A DNA stretch of 64,000 nucleotides from JAWXCE01 sp034440495 (GTDB lineage: Bacteria; Pseudomonadota; Alphaproteobacteria; Rhizobiales; Rhodomicrobiaceae), in NCBI GenBank assembly GCA_034440495.1, contig JAWXCE010000060.1, forward strand, positions 1-64,000, given 5' to 3'. The position numbers and the translations under genes were made by a program. How positions within the stretch are numbered: position 1 is the stretch's first letter; each line of letters opens with the position of its first letter. The notes beneath the pieces were generated by a model that saw only the letters and a program-made list of their open reading frames with translations, was not told the DNA's origin and made no database searches. Below, one piece after another: positions 49,610-59,230 of this stretch.

Positions 49610-50506
49610 ATGAAAGATTGGGGAAAGCGCGCATTTTCCAACGCGCCGCTGTTGCTGGCTCTGGCCGCTTTGTTTTGGGCTGGCAACACGGTGCTCGCAC
49701 GTGGCCTGCACGAAAGCGTGCCGCCGATAGCGCTGGCATGGACGCGGTGGATGATCGCAACGCTTCTGGTAGCGCCCTTTGCGCTGCCTAAGTTAAAGGC
49801 CGATTGGCCTGTTATCCGCCAGCATTGGGGTGCGCTTGCGTTTCTGACAGCGATGGGTGCGGGCAGCTACAACACCCTGTTTTATATCGGCCTTAACCAC
49901 ACGCCCGCTTTGAACGCGCTTGTCGTTGGCACGTCGGGCCCAATGCTGATCTCGCTGGCAAGCTATCTGGCGTTTCGCGACCGGCTAACGCCGACGCAGG
50001 CAGCGGGCATACCGCTAGCAGCGGCGGGCGTGGTCGCTATCATCGCCAAAGGCGATTTGCAAACGCTGGCGCGGGCGGATTTCAACCAGGGCGACCTTTG
50101 GGTGTTCGCCGCTCTTGTCTCGTGGGCGCTCTATACGGCCTACTTGCGCAAACGGCCGGATATCCACTGGCTGAGTTTTGCCGCTGTCACTTTCGCGCTG
50201 GCGTCGCTGTTCAACCTGCCTCTTTTTATCGCCGAGCATGTGTGGGATCGGCAGTTGCAGGCAACGGGCGAAACCGCGCTCGCCATCGCTTATGTTTCCG
50301 TTTTTCCCAGCGTGCTCGCCTATATTTTCTTTAATCGCGGAGTGGAGCTGATCGGCGCAAACCGGGCGGGCGCTTACATTTACCTGATCCCGGTTTTCGG
50401 TTCCGTGCTTGCGGTCGCACTGCTGGGCGAACGCTTCGCACTGTATCACGTGGCTGGTTTCGGCCTCATTATGGGTGGCGTTTTCCTTGCCTCCCGCCGT
50501 GAGTGA
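49610..50506 (+). CDS. EamA-family (DMT) transporter
   Basis: Ten-helix membrane transporter of 298 residues, made of two EamA repeats (about 12-145 and 155-290). The N-terminal LALAALFWAGNTVLARGL and the PPIALAWTRWMIA segment are typical. The second repeat has LVSWALYTAYLRKR and FPSVLAYIFFNRGVELIGAN. Such proteins export amino acids or other small metabolites. Nothing specific can be said about the substrate. Confidence 0.92.
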   Translation: MKDWGKRAFSNAPLLLALAALFWAGNTVLARGLHESVPPIALAWTRWMIATLLVAPFALPKLKADWPVIRQHWGALAFLTAMGAGSYNTLFYIGLNHTPALNALVVGTSGPMLISLASYLAFRDRLTPTQAAGIPLAAAGVVAIIAKGDLQTLARADFNQGDLWVFAALVSWALYTAYLRKRPDIHWLSFAAVTFALASLFNLPLFIAEHVWDRQLQATGETALAIAYVSVFPSVLAYIFFNRGVELIGANRAGAYIYLIPVFGSVLAVALLGERFALYHVAGFGLIMGGVFLASRRE

Positions 50507-50509
50507 CGG

Positions 50510-52195
50510 TCAACGATCAACGGTTACGACCTCGCGCTTGAGCGGCCATGTGATCTGGTAGGACAGGAAGATAACTTTTTCCTCACCCGGCTTTACATCC
50601 ATTTCCCACGCCAGCACGCCGCGCTTATCGTCATGGTTTGTCTCAACCGGCTGGGTAGTGACGGGCAGCATTTCCACGACGATTTTCTCGTCCTCCGAAT
50701 ATGGCATCTGGTCGAGGATCATCACCACCGCTGGCTTGGCGTGCAGGTTCTTAACCGTGATGCTGAAGTGTTGCTCATCCACATTGGACGAAGTAAGCAG
50801 GCCGGTTTCGCCCTTTTCGCGCTTCACGCTGATGCGGTTAACTTTGACGGCGTCGTCAGCGCCGAAGCCCAGATTGAACTCCTGGCCCGACGCGATGAGC
50901 GGTAGCTGGCCACTGCCCACATAAACATTATCGCGGTAAAGCGCGGCCTCGCCCGGCAGCAGCGCCGCCTCGCCTTTGTAGGTGAAGTTGGCGTTCAAAA
51001 ACGCTGTCGTGCTTTGCTTGGGTACGGAAATGATTTTGACCGTCGGCTTGATGGTCTCGGTTGAGATGACAACCTTTTTGTCGCCCGATCCGGTCTTGAT
51101 GCTTACCTTCGCGGGGATTTTAAACACGGCCTGATAGGTCGAATTCTCGATAATCGCGCTGGCCTGCGTAATGGGCTTTGGCATGTCAGCGGTTTCCGAT
51201 TCCTCCCCGAATTTCGAATCGGCTCCAAAACGGAAAGCGTCCGGCGCAGGCGCGGCTTGCGGGGCCTGACGCAGCGCGGCTTTCGGCGCGGGAGCAATGT
51301 CGGGACGGAAATCGACCAGGGTCGGGCGGATGTCAGGCGCGGCTGTGCTCCCACCGGGGCGCGCCGTGGACAGCATCATGGCGACATTTTCCCAATCCTC
51401 GCCTGTTTCCTGCGTGACCGTGGCGCGGCGGGTGAGCGCCAGCGAAGCCTGCCCGTCTTTCTCCGTCGCCAGACGCGCGTCATAGGCCGGGCTCCAGCCT
51501 GCGTTGACGGAGCGATAGCGAATGCGCATTTTGCCCGCCGCTTGCGACGCGGCTTCGATGAACACGCGCACTTCGGTGCGCTCGGTTTCCTCTGGAGGCT
51601 CGCGATTCAGGCGCTCTTCCAATTCTTTAATCTTGACATCGATTTCGCGCTGCTTGACTTGCGACGCCAGAATAGTTTTCTGGATTTCGCCCAGACGTCC
51701 GCCTATCAGATCGAACAGGCCGTTCCAGTCGGGCGCTAGCGAAGGTTGCTGTCCACGGCTTGAAGCGAGCGGGAGTTTCGCTAAATTTTGCGCCAGCGCT
51801 TTCTGTGCGTTTGCGCCTTCAATAACGCCGTCGAGAGAAGCGCGCTCATCGCGAAGAGCCTGAATTTCATCTTCGAGGCGTTTGCGTTCAGTTGCATCGG
51901 CGATTTCGGCGACGCCCGGTTTTTTGATAAAAATCTGGCTGGCGTCCACGGAGCTGATTTCGACGCCGCCCGTAATTTCGCCCTCGACTCGCACGGACTC
52001 TGTATCGATGTTGGCGGGCAAGTCCTGTATGACGAACACAGATGAACCCGCAGGCGCGGAAACCTCGGCGGTGCGCGTGATTTCAGCACCTTTCGGGAAA
52101 ACGGTCACTCCGGCGATTGTGGATGCCGCTTTTATATCCGCAGCCTGAGACGGCGCCGTCGCAAGCAAAACCACAATGGAAACGAGCAGGCGCAT
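50510..52195 (-). CDS. DUF4139/mucoidy-inhibitor-A-family secreted protein
   Basis: Protein of 561 residues. A signal peptide (MRLLVSIVVLLATAPSQAAD) leads into a DUF4140-like N-terminal domain (GVTVFPKGAEITRTAEVSAP). A coiled coil with RKRLEDEIQALRDERASLDG and REIDVKIKELEERLNREPPE follows, then a DUF4139 beta-rich domain (RYRSVNAGWSPAYDARLATE through the end). This is the layout of MuiA-like proteins, first linked to mucoidy in Streptomyces; no molecular role is known. It converges on the EamA transporter gene with three bases between. The ATG before the signal was preferred over one 17 codons upstream. Confidence 0.88.
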   Translation of the reverse strand: MRLLVSIVVLLATAPSQAADIKAASTIAGVTVFPKGAEITRTAEVSAPAGSSVFVIQDLPANIDTESVRVEGEITGGVEISSVDASQIFIKKPGVAEIADATERKRLEDEIQALRDERASLDGVIEGANAQKALAQNLAKLPLASSRGQQPSLAPDWNGLFDLIGGRLGEIQKTILASQVKQREIDVKIKELEERLNREPPEETERTEVRVFIEAASQAAGKMRIRYRSVNAGWSPAYDARLATEKDGQASLALTRRATVTQETGEDWENVAMMLSTARPGGSTAAPDIRPTLVDFRPDIAPAPKAALRQAPQAAPAPDAFRFGADSKFGEESETADMPKPITQASAIIENSTYQAVFKIPAKVSIKTGSGDKKVVISTETIKPTVKIISVPKQSTTAFLNANFTYKGEAALLPGEAALYRDNVYVGSGQLPLIASGQEFNLGFGADDAVKVNRISVKREKGETGLLTSSNVDEQHFSITVKNLHAKPAVVMILDQMPYSEDEKIVVEMLPVTTQPVETNHDDKRGVLAWEMDVKPGEEKVIFLSYQITWPLKREVVTVDR

Positions 52196-52338
52196 TAGAA
52201 ACTCCCTGGCAAATGAATGGCGCGAGTTCAGCTTATGCAGCATCATCGCGCTAATATTCTGTCAGGAATAATTCTCTCATTAAACCGGAACTGGGAAAGC
52301 ATTTCCGATGCGCATGCTTAACAGCGCTGTCGTTCAGC

Positions 52339-52566
52339 TTATCGTTTCGTCCAATGGCTAAATGGCGCGTGCGCGATGCGCTCGGCCTCGGCACGGCTAA
52401 TGCCAATGTCCTTCAGCAGGTATGGATCAAGCGCGAGAAGTGCGCGACGCTCGCGGCGGTATTGGAGATAGCTTTCGACGAGTGACACTGTAGTCGAGAG
52501 ACGGTGGGCAGCATTTGAACGCGAATAGGAATGGGCGTCGCGCGAAGCCGCAACGGTACGAGTCAT
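52339..52566 (-). CDS. DUF1127 small protein
   Basis: Encodes 75 residues. The C-terminal part YLQYRRERRALLALDPYLLK and DIGISRAEAERIA is the DUF1127 domain (about 30-65) with conserved arginines. Members act as small RNA-binding or regulatory proteins in stress and phosphate responses in Agrobacterium and Rhodobacter. An N-terminal Ser/Arg-rich tail precedes it. It is a single gene; no EcfG-type promoter was found upstream. Confidence 0.9.
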   Translation of the reverse strand: MTRTVAASRDAHSYSRSNAAHRLSTTVSLVESYLQYRRERRALLALDPYLLKDIGISRAEAERIAHAPFSHWTKR

Positions 52567-52687
52567 AACGATTTCTCTTTCGTATTTGAAGTATGGCTAG
52601 AATTTCAGCACAAGGTTTATGTAGTGCTGCTGCATCCATAATGAAAACGAATGTTTGTGATCGCCTGCATAAGATGCGTTTATCTAG

Positions 52688-52797
52688 AGCCGTTCCCGAA
52701 AGTGCTGCGCGGTTTTCGGACGAGAACGGCTCGAGATATAATGCTAGGGCCGATTTACCCGATTTGATTAAGCCAATCAAATCGGGATCGGGTCTAC
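52688..52797. repeat. dispersed palindromic repeat, copy B (RIME-like)
   Basis: Second copy of the element at 29113-29222. The same two hairpins are present (arms AGCCGTTC/GAACGGCT and CCCGATTTGATT/AATCAAATCGGG), with scattered base changes between copies. Its right edge again supplies the TAG stop of the neighbouring minus-strand gene, here the AI-2E-type transporter. The left edge lies in the gap upstream of the DUF1127 gene. Confidence 0.85.
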
Positions 52798-53912
52798 GGC
52801 GTCAGAAACGCAGCGATTGGGTTAAGACGCTCGATCCGTTCGCATATGACTTTGAAGCTTGCAAGCAGCGGAACGGCGATCAAAGCGCCCACTATTCCCC
52901 ACATCCAACCTAATATTATAACCATAATAAACACGGCGACCGGATTCAGAAAGAGCCTGCGCCGGACAACAAGCGGCACGGTGAGGTGAACCGCGCTCAT
53001 CAACACCAGGAAAGCGGCGGGGACGACAAGCGCTTGCACAAGCGTATCAAACGTCAGCATAGATATGACGAGCAGGATCACGAGTATTGCGAGTTCACCA
53101 ACATAAGGCGCAAAACTTAGTATCGCAGTGAGAGCGCCCCATAATAGGGGGTCTGGTATCCCCATTGCCCACGTAATGAGGCCGACGCCGACGCCAATTC
53201 CTACGTTGACCGACGTAAGAAACAGCAGATAGAACGAAATGTCGGTTTCGATATTGCGAATGACGTCAACCATCTGTTTTTTATCTTTGAGCGAGGGGAT
53301 GACGGACACCAGTTTTCGTAAGAATGTGTCCCCTGCAGATAGAAGAAAAAACACAAGCACCGTGATGACCGACACCGACGCCAGCAACTGCGCACCGCCC
53401 TCGACGACGCGAGCCGAGAGGCTAGGGACAGCTATCTGAACTTTCAGCGGCGCGCCACCACCTTGCATGTTGGTCGCCTGCTCGATTTCCTCGCTGGCTT
53501 TACTGATTTGTGCGAATGGTTTTTTAATCGAGCGCAGCATACGTTCGATTTTTTCGCCGCCTTTTGGCATCCGCTCCATCCACGCCTGCACAGGACCTGA
53601 AAGCGCATAAGCGCCGCTGCCGAGCACAGAAAAGAACAGCGCCACGACCAAAAGGGAACTGATCGGACGTGGGAGCCCGATGTTATCAAATTGCCGCCGC
53701 ACTGGCGTCAGCAACATGGTGATAAGGACAGCCAATATGATTGGCACTATGACAGGCGATACAAAGTAGAGGGCGTAGAATGAGATGATAACGAGGATTG
53801 CCGTGGCGACATAGAGAAGACGCTGGTTGACGCTCAATTGTGGATCTTCATCATCCGTCTTATCCATCGCCTTGATAAAAAGCGCTTCCTCGGCGGGCGT
53901 TTTGGTTAGCAT
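52794..53912 (-). CDS. AI-2E/PerM-family transporter
   Basis: Membrane protein of 372 residues with about eight helices: two early pairs (around 30-75 and 85-110), a soluble periplasmic stretch (about 115-175) and a later set. FYLLFLTSVNVGIGVGVGLI, LLWGALTAILSFAPYVGEL and GWMWGIVGALIAVPLLASFK are family hallmarks. Members export varied solutes, and the quorum-signal role is shown only for a few. Its stop codon lies within repeat copy B, so its C terminus may have been altered. A second member starts at the right end of the window. Confidence 0.9.
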   Translation of the reverse strand: MLTKTPAEEALFIKAMDKTDDEDPQLSVNQRLLYVATAILVIISFYALYFVSPVIVPIILAVLITMLLTPVRRQFDNIGLPRPISSLLVVALFFSVLGSGAYALSGPVQAWMERMPKGGEKIERMLRSIKKPFAQISKASEEIEQATNMQGGGAPLKVQIAVPSLSARVVEGGAQLLASVSVITVLVFFLLSAGDTFLRKLVSVIPSLKDKKQMVDVIRNIETDISFYLLFLTSVNVGIGVGVGLITWAMGIPDPLLWGALTAILSFAPYVGELAILVILLVISMLTFDTLVQALVVPAAFLVLMSAVHLTVPLVVRRRLFLNPVAVFIMVIILGWMWGIVGALIAVPLLASFKVICERIERLNPIAAFLTP

Positions 53913-53963
53913 GCGACGATACTCATTCTACAAAACCGAGGTGCGCTGCCCTGCCTGGAAGCG

Positions 53964-55952
53964 TCAGGCTGCGCGGGCCTCGCCACCAACAAGCGCTACG
54001 ATGCCACCCATGATGTCGTTGATCTGAAAGTCCTTCGGGGTATACACCGCTGCAACGCCCGCCGCCTTTAAAAGTTTCTCATCCTCCGGCGGGATGATGC
54101 CGCCGACCACGACGGGAATATCCTTCAGACCAGAAGCCCGCATGCGATCCATGATGTCGCGCACCAGCGGAACGTGGCTGCCCGACAGGATCGACAGGCC
54201 GACCACATGCACGCTTTCCTCAAGCGCGGCGTTGACGATCTGCGCGGGCGTAAGCCGGATGCCTTCATAGACGACCTCCATGCCGCAATCGCGGGCGCGC
54301 GCGGCTATCTGCTCCGCGCCGTTGGAATGGCCGTCGAGGCCCGGCTTGCCGACGAGGAATTTCAGCCGCCGCCCGAGCTTGACAGACACGGCGTCCACCG
54401 CCACGCGGATATCCTCCAGCCCCGCCGCGCTGGCGTTCGCCGCCTTGCCAACGCCCGTCGGCGCGCGGTATTCACCGAACACCTGCCGCAACGTCTCCCC
54501 CCATTCGCCGGTGGTGACGCCAACTTTCGCGGCGGCGATGGATGGCTCCATGATATTGCGGCCCTGAGTGGCGGCGGCGCGTAGATCGGCCAGCGCACGC
54601 TCCACGGCGGCGTTGTCGCGTGCGGCGCGCCATGCCTGCAAAGCCTCGATCTGCTCACGCTCGACATCGTGCGAGACGGTCATGATGCCGCCGTCGTCAC
54701 CGCCGGACAGCGGTGAGGGTTCGGTTTCGATGAAGCGGTTGACGCCGACGACGGTCATTTCGCCGGTTTCGATTTGCCGGAGGCGAGCGGTGTTGCTCTC
54801 CACCAACCGTTGTTTCATGTAACTCGACTCGACCGCCGCAACCGCGCCGCCCATGGCGTCGATGCGCGCCAGCTCGTCCCGCGCCTCGTTTTTCAGCGCT
54901 TCAACCTTGGCCTCGACCACAGGCGAACCGTCGAACAGGTCGCCATACTCCAGCAGGTCAGTCTCATAAGCCACGATCTGCTGCATCCGCAGCGACCATT
55001 GCTGATCCCACGGGCGCGGCAGGCCCAGCGCCTCATTCCACGCAGGCAATTGCACAGCGCGGGCGCGCGCTTTTTTCGATAGCACCACGGCTAGCATCTC
55101 GATGAGGATGCGGTAGACGTTGTTTTCTGGCTGTTGCTCGGTTAGGCCGAGACTGTTTACCTGAACCCCATATCGAAAGCGGCGCAGCTTTTCGTCCGTG
55201 ACGCCATAGCGGTTAAGGCAAATCTCGTCCCACAAGTCCACGAAAGCGCGCATCTTGCACATCTCGGTAACGAAACGCACCCCGGCGTTCACGAAGAATG
55301 AGATGCGGCCGACGACTTCCGGGAAATCAGCCTCGCTTACCTCACCCGACTTTTTCACCGTGTCGAGCACGGCCTGGCCGATTGCCAGCGCATAAGACAA
55401 CTCCTGCACCGGCGTCGCGCCCGCCTCCTGCAAATGGTATGAGCAAACATTCGTCGGGTTCCACTTCGGAACCTCCTTCCAGGTATACACAATAATATCC
55501 TTGATTAGCCGCATCGACGGCTCGGGCGGAAAGACGTAAGTGCCCCGCGAGAGATACTCTTTAATGATGTCGTTCTGCACCGTGCCGGTCAGCTTTGCGC
55601 GCGGCGCGCCCTGTTCGTCCGCTGCCGCGATGTAAAGGGCCAGCAGCCACGCGGCAGTGGCGTTTATCGTCATCGAGGTGTTCATCTCGGCAAGTGGAAT
55701 CTGGTTGAACAGCGCGCGCATGTCGCCAAGATGGCTGATCGGCACGCCGACCTTGCCGACCTCGCCGCGCGCCAGCGGGTGATCGCTGTCATAGCCGGTT
55801 TGCGTCGGCAGGTCGAAAGCGACGGAAAGCCCCGTTTGCCCTTTGCTCAGATTATTTCTGTAAAGTTCGTTTGAAGCCTTGGCGGTGGAGTGGCCCGCAT
55901 AGGTGCGGATGAGCCATGGCTGGTCGCGGCGGGTTTGTTCCGTCTTGGACAT
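53964..55952 (-). CDS. ecm: ethylmalonyl-CoA mutase (MeaA)
   Basis: Adenosylcobalamin-dependent mutase of the ethylmalonyl-CoA pathway; it turns (2R)-ethylmalonyl-CoA into methylsuccinyl-CoA, allowing growth on C1 or C2 compounds without isocitrate lyase. It has 662 residues. The N-terminal GQTGLSVAFDLPTQTGYDSD and PLAEMNTSMTINATAAWLLA belong to the substrate barrel. The C-terminal B12 domain has GLDGHSNGAEQIAARARDCG with the cobalt-ligand His542. The MeaA-type length and single chain distinguish it from two-subunit methylmalonyl-CoA mutases. Formerly named meaA in Methylobacterium. No other pathway gene is nearby. Confidence 0.94.
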   Translation of the reverse strand: MSKTEQTRRDQPWLIRTYAGHSTAKASNELYRNNLSKGQTGLSVAFDLPTQTGYDSDHPLARGEVGKVGVPISHLGDMRALFNQIPLAEMNTSMTINATAAWLLALYIAAADEQGAPRAKLTGTVQNDIIKEYLSRGTYVFPPEPSMRLIKDIIVYTWKEVPKWNPTNVCSYHLQEAGATPVQELSYALAIGQAVLDTVKKSGEVSEADFPEVVGRISFFVNAGVRFVTEMCKMRAFVDLWDEICLNRYGVTDEKLRRFRYGVQVNSLGLTEQQPENNVYRILIEMLAVVLSKKARARAVQLPAWNEALGLPRPWDQQWSLRMQQIVAYETDLLEYGDLFDGSPVVEAKVEALKNEARDELARIDAMGGAVAAVESSYMKQRLVESNTARLRQIETGEMTVVGVNRFIETEPSPLSGGDDGGIMTVSHDVEREQIEALQAWRAARDNAAVERALADLRAAATQGRNIMEPSIAAAKVGVTTGEWGETLRQVFGEYRAPTGVGKAANASAAGLEDIRVAVDAVSVKLGRRLKFLVGKPGLDGHSNGAEQIAARARDCGMEVVYEGIRLTPAQIVNAALEESVHVVGLSILSGSHVPLVRDIMDRMRASGLKDIPVVVGGIIPPEDEKLLKAAGVAAVYTPKDFQINDIMGGIVALVGGEARAA

Positions 55953-56032
55953 TGTTCGGCGCTCATAAAGTTAGGGCGGACTGGCGCGGAGTTTATCACG
56001 CCCGCCAGGTTCCGCCCTTCTTTTTTGTGCTG

Positions 56033-56287
56033 CTAAGATCGCCGCGCCAGGCTTAACAAAAACAGCAATACGATTGCGCCGATTGTCGCGACGGCGATCT
56101 CGTTAACGATGCCGCTGCCGAGGCTGATGTTGAGGCTCGGAAATATAACCGAAGCGAGAACCGCGCCCAAAATACCGATGATGATGTTGCCGAGGATGCC
56201 ATATCCGCCGCCGCGCATAATCAGGCCAGCGAGGAATCCCGCAACTGCGCCGATAATGAGCCAAATGATAATAGCTTGAGGATCCAT
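56033..56287 (-). CDS. GlsB/YeaQ/YmgE-family stress membrane protein
   Basis: Encodes 84 residues with three hydrophobic helices. IIIWLIIGAVAGFLAGLIMR at the start, GGGYGILGNIIIGILGAVLA in the middle and a helix ending LLFLLSLARRS are the transglycosylase-associated (GlsB-like) pattern. The role is unknown, though these genes are often stress-induced. The chosen ATG lies 15 codons inside a longer frame. Confidence 0.92.
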   Translation of the reverse strand: MDPQAIIIWLIIGAVAGFLAGLIMRGGGYGILGNIIIGILGAVLASVIFPSLNISLGSGIVNEIAVATIGAIVLLFLLSLARRS

Positions 56288-56492
56288 GATTATGCCTTCC
56301 CGTTTCGTTGTTAAAAGCTTGACAAAATCCATGACTTGAGAGTCAGGACGCCGAGTAAACTGCGAGCTTATAACTGGCTTGAGTCATCAATGTTCCAAAA
56401 CGCGCTTGAAAAAAATTACCAGACATGTCTTGGTCAAGGGCGCATTGGCGCTTAGCATCCTGAGCGACAATATTGGCCAGGCGGGTATAGGT

Positions 56493-56861
56493 ATGCGGCT
56501 ATTCTTTTCATCGGCAGGCTTCATATTCACGGTGGCGGTTGGCGTCGCCGCATTCGTGCTTTCGGCCATACACGCTCCGACTGAACTCAAGCAAATGATC
56601 GACGCCGCCAATGTTTTTATCAGTCAGGTTTTAAGCGCTTACGTCGAAGACCGTTACAGTGTCCTAATTGGTTTTGTGTTCGACGGTAAAAACCTGGTTT
56701 TGATGGGTTTCATTATCGCAACCAGGCTGGTTTTCTCGATTTTGATGTCCGTGCTTTTCCCCGCCCAGGCATTGCCGGGTCGTGACGTCTCTCAAAGCCA
56801 GAGCCAAAGCCAGTCGCAGGGGCAATCGCCATTCAAGCTGTGGGGCCGCAGGGGCTCTTAA
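56493..56861 (+). CDS. small membrane protein with Ser-Gln repeat tail
   Basis: Encodes 122 residues if the ATG at 56493 is used. Two hydrophobic helices are visible (about 5-25 and 68-92). The C terminus has a Ser-Gln dipeptide run (about SQSQSQSQSQ) and a basic end. An upstream TTG at 56379 in the same frame would add 38 residues with no clear signal. I do not recognise a family. It lies between the GlsB-like gene (divergent) and the penicillin-binding protein gene. Confidence 0.5.
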   Translation: MRLFFSSAGFIFTVAVGVAAFVLSAIHAPTELKQMIDAANVFISQVLSAYVEDRYSVLIGFVFDGKNLVLMGFIIATRLVFSILMSVLFPAQALPGRDVSQSQSQSQSQGQSPFKLWGRRGS

Positions 56862-56953
56862 CCAGTCTTGGGGATCTTAACGAGTCTTTAAAGATAACGC
56901 TCTAATTTTCATGAAAGCGCGTCACCCCGGCGCCATTCGTGTCAGGGCGTTCG

Positions 56954-59164
56954 ATGACCGGCGGCAGCGACTATGATTTCTGGAGAAGCAGGCCTTTAGC
57001 CGAAAAGGAAGACGGCTTTTACACGGACGAGTACGCCGTAAAACCCAGCCTTCTCTCTCGCTCACTCGATCGCGTTAAACAACACTTTTTCGACGGGTGG
57101 CGGCGCGCGGTTTGCGAGGCGTCCTTTCAAGTTCTCGCCTGGGTCGCTGTCGCCGCCGCCTTTGTGTCGCTGATCCTCGTGGCGCTTGTTTATTATTATT
57201 CCGTAACGCTGCCCGACTCCCGCCACGCCGGGATAACGAAAACCCCGCCAAATTTGACCATCCTCGCGCAGGACGGCCGGTTTATCGCCGAGCGCGGCAT
57301 GCGGCGCGGCTATGTGGCCTATGCGGATTTGCCGCCGCATCTGGTCAATGCCGCCATCGCGGCGGAAGATCGCCGCTTCCGCTACCATTTTGGCTTCGAC
57401 CCCATCGGCATGGCGCGCGCGGCTCTGCGCAACTGGCGCGCGGGGCGGGTGGTCGAAGGCGGCAGCACGATTACGCAACAGCTCGCCAAAAACCTGTTTC
57501 TGACCTCGCGGCGCACCTGGACGCGCAAGGTTGAGGAAGTGATTGTCTCGCTCTGGCTGGAGCATCGCTACACGAAGGACGAAATTGCCGAGCTGTACTT
57601 TAACCGCGTTTACTTTGGCGCGGGCAATTACGGCGTCGGCGCCGCCGCGTATCACTACTTTGGCAAGCACGCGCGAGACCTGACGCTGGCCGAGTCGGGC
57701 CTGCTGGTCGGCCTCATCAAGGCGCCATCGCAATACTCGCCGATGTTCAACCTGAAAGGCGCGCGCGACCGTGCCCGAACCGTGCTGAAAAGCATGGCGG
57801 AAGCGGAAATGATCGGGTTGGAGGACTATGGTCTTGCCGTGGCGCAGCCAGCCAGTTTTCAAAAACTGCCGTCCACGCCGGGTTTTGAGCATCTTGTGGA
57901 CTGGATTGTCGAGTTGGTACCTCAACTTGCCGGTGAGATCGAGGCGAACATCATCGTGGAGACGAGCGTAGACGCGGATTTGCAGGAGGCTGCCTGGGCC
58001 GCGCTGCGCGAAGTTATGGAGCGCATGGGCGCCTCGGTTCACGCCAGCGAGGCGGCGGTTGTTGCGCTTTCGCCCGATGGCCGGTTGCGTGCGCTCATTG
58101 GCGGCATGGACTATCAGTCAAGCCAGTTCAACCGTGCGGTCAACGCGCGCCGCCAGCCCGGCTCGGCGTTCAAGCCATTCATCTATTTGTCCGCCATCGA
58201 GCGGGGCTACACACCGGATGACGTCATTCGCGATGCGCCCGTTCAGGTTGGTGCATGGACGCCCGGCAATTACGAAGGCATTTATCGCGGTCAGATCAGT
58301 CTGCGGCGCGCGCTGGCGGATAGCAGCAATATGGCCGCCGTGCGATTGACGAGCGACATTGGCCTTTCGCAGATCATCGCCACGGCGCGGCGCCTTGGCA
58401 TAACGACCGAGCTGCGTGCGCATCCGACGCTGGCGCTGGGCGCTTCGGATGTGACTCTGCTAGAGATGGCGGGCGCTTACGCCAGTTTCGCCAATGGGGG
58501 CTTCGGGGTGGCGCCGCAGGTGATCGACCGCATCCGCGACGAGAACGGCAATGTCCTTTACTCACGCAGCACCGCCGCGCCGTATCGCGTGATCGCCGAG
58601 GGGCATGTCGCCGCGATGAACGATATGATGCACGCTGTCGTGGAAAATGGGACGGGTAGCGGCGGGGCGTTGCCGGGCCAGATCGTCGCCGCCAAAACTG
58701 GCACCAGCCAACGCTATCGCGACGCATGGTTTGTCGGGTTTACGCCGTATTATATCGGCGGCGTGTGGATGGGGAACGACAATAACTGGCCCATGCGAAA
58801 CGTGACGGGCGGGTCACTGCCCGCGGAGGTCTGGCGGCGCATGATGCTGAAAGCGCATGAGGGGCTGGAGGCGATGCCGATGGTCGGCGTGCGCCGCACT
58901 CTGATCGCTGGGCCAGTGAAACCAGCCGTGTCATCACTGGCGGCAAAGCACATCCCAGCGGCGCCTCCCGCGGCGGATAAGCCACGGCCGGGGCCGCGCG
59001 CCAGCGCGTCTTATGATCGCCGGACTGTGCCCAAGTCTGCTATGCGTCGTTCTGCGGGGCAGCCGCAGTCCCCGCCCCAAAACGGCAAGAGTCGCAATGT
59101 AGCGTCGCCCGCTCAGCAAGGCGGAGGCAACAGCGGAATGTTTAGGGCTACGGGCAGGCCTTAG
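56954..59164 (+). CDS. class A penicillin-binding protein (PBP1a-type)
   Basis: Bifunctional peptidoglycan synthase of 736 residues. A cytosolic tail of about 45 residues is followed by one membrane helix (about 60-85). The GT51 glycosyltransferase (about 120-290) has catalytic Glu in AAIAAEDRRFRYHFGFD and GGSTITQQLAKNLF. The transpeptidase (about 350-640) has nucleophilic Ser in RQPGSAFKPFIY, SSN in ADSSNMAAV and AAKTGTSQRYRDAW (KTG motif). The last 90 residues form a Pro/Ala/Arg-rich tail. ATG 56954 was chosen; a GTG five codons upstream is possible. mrcA/pbp1-type naming is left open because several paralogues exist per genome. Confidence 0.93.
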   Translation: MTGGSDYDFWRSRPLAEKEDGFYTDEYAVKPSLLSRSLDRVKQHFFDGWRRAVCEASFQVLAWVAVAAAFVSLILVALVYYYSVTLPDSRHAGITKTPPNLTILAQDGRFIAERGMRRGYVAYADLPPHLVNAAIAAEDRRFRYHFGFDPIGMARAALRNWRAGRVVEGGSTITQQLAKNLFLTSRRTWTRKVEEVIVSLWLEHRYTKDEIAELYFNRVYFGAGNYGVGAAAYHYFGKHARDLTLAESGLLVGLIKAPSQYSPMFNLKGARDRARTVLKSMAEAEMIGLEDYGLAVAQPASFQKLPSTPGFEHLVDWIVELVPQLAGEIEANIIVETSVDADLQEAAWAALREVMERMGASVHASEAAVVALSPDGRLRALIGGMDYQSSQFNRAVNARRQPGSAFKPFIYLSAIERGYTPDDVIRDAPVQVGAWTPGNYEGIYRGQISLRRALADSSNMAAVRLTSDIGLSQIIATARRLGITTELRAHPTLALGASDVTLLEMAGAYASFANGGFGVAPQVIDRIRDENGNVLYSRSTAAPYRVIAEGHVAAMNDMMHAVVENGTGSGGALPGQIVAAKTGTSQRYRDAWFVGFTPYYIGGVWMGNDNNWPMRNVTGGSLPAEVWRRMMLKAHEGLEAMPMVGVRRTLIAGPVKPAVSSLAAKHIPAAPPAADKPRPGPRASASYDRRTVPKSAMRRSAGQPQSPPQNGKSRNVASPAQQGGGNSGMFRATGRP

Positions 59165-59230
59165 TGACGTTTGATGTGGCGTGGGGAGGGGGATAAAAAA
59201 GCGCCGAAGATAACCGATCGGAGGCGCAGT

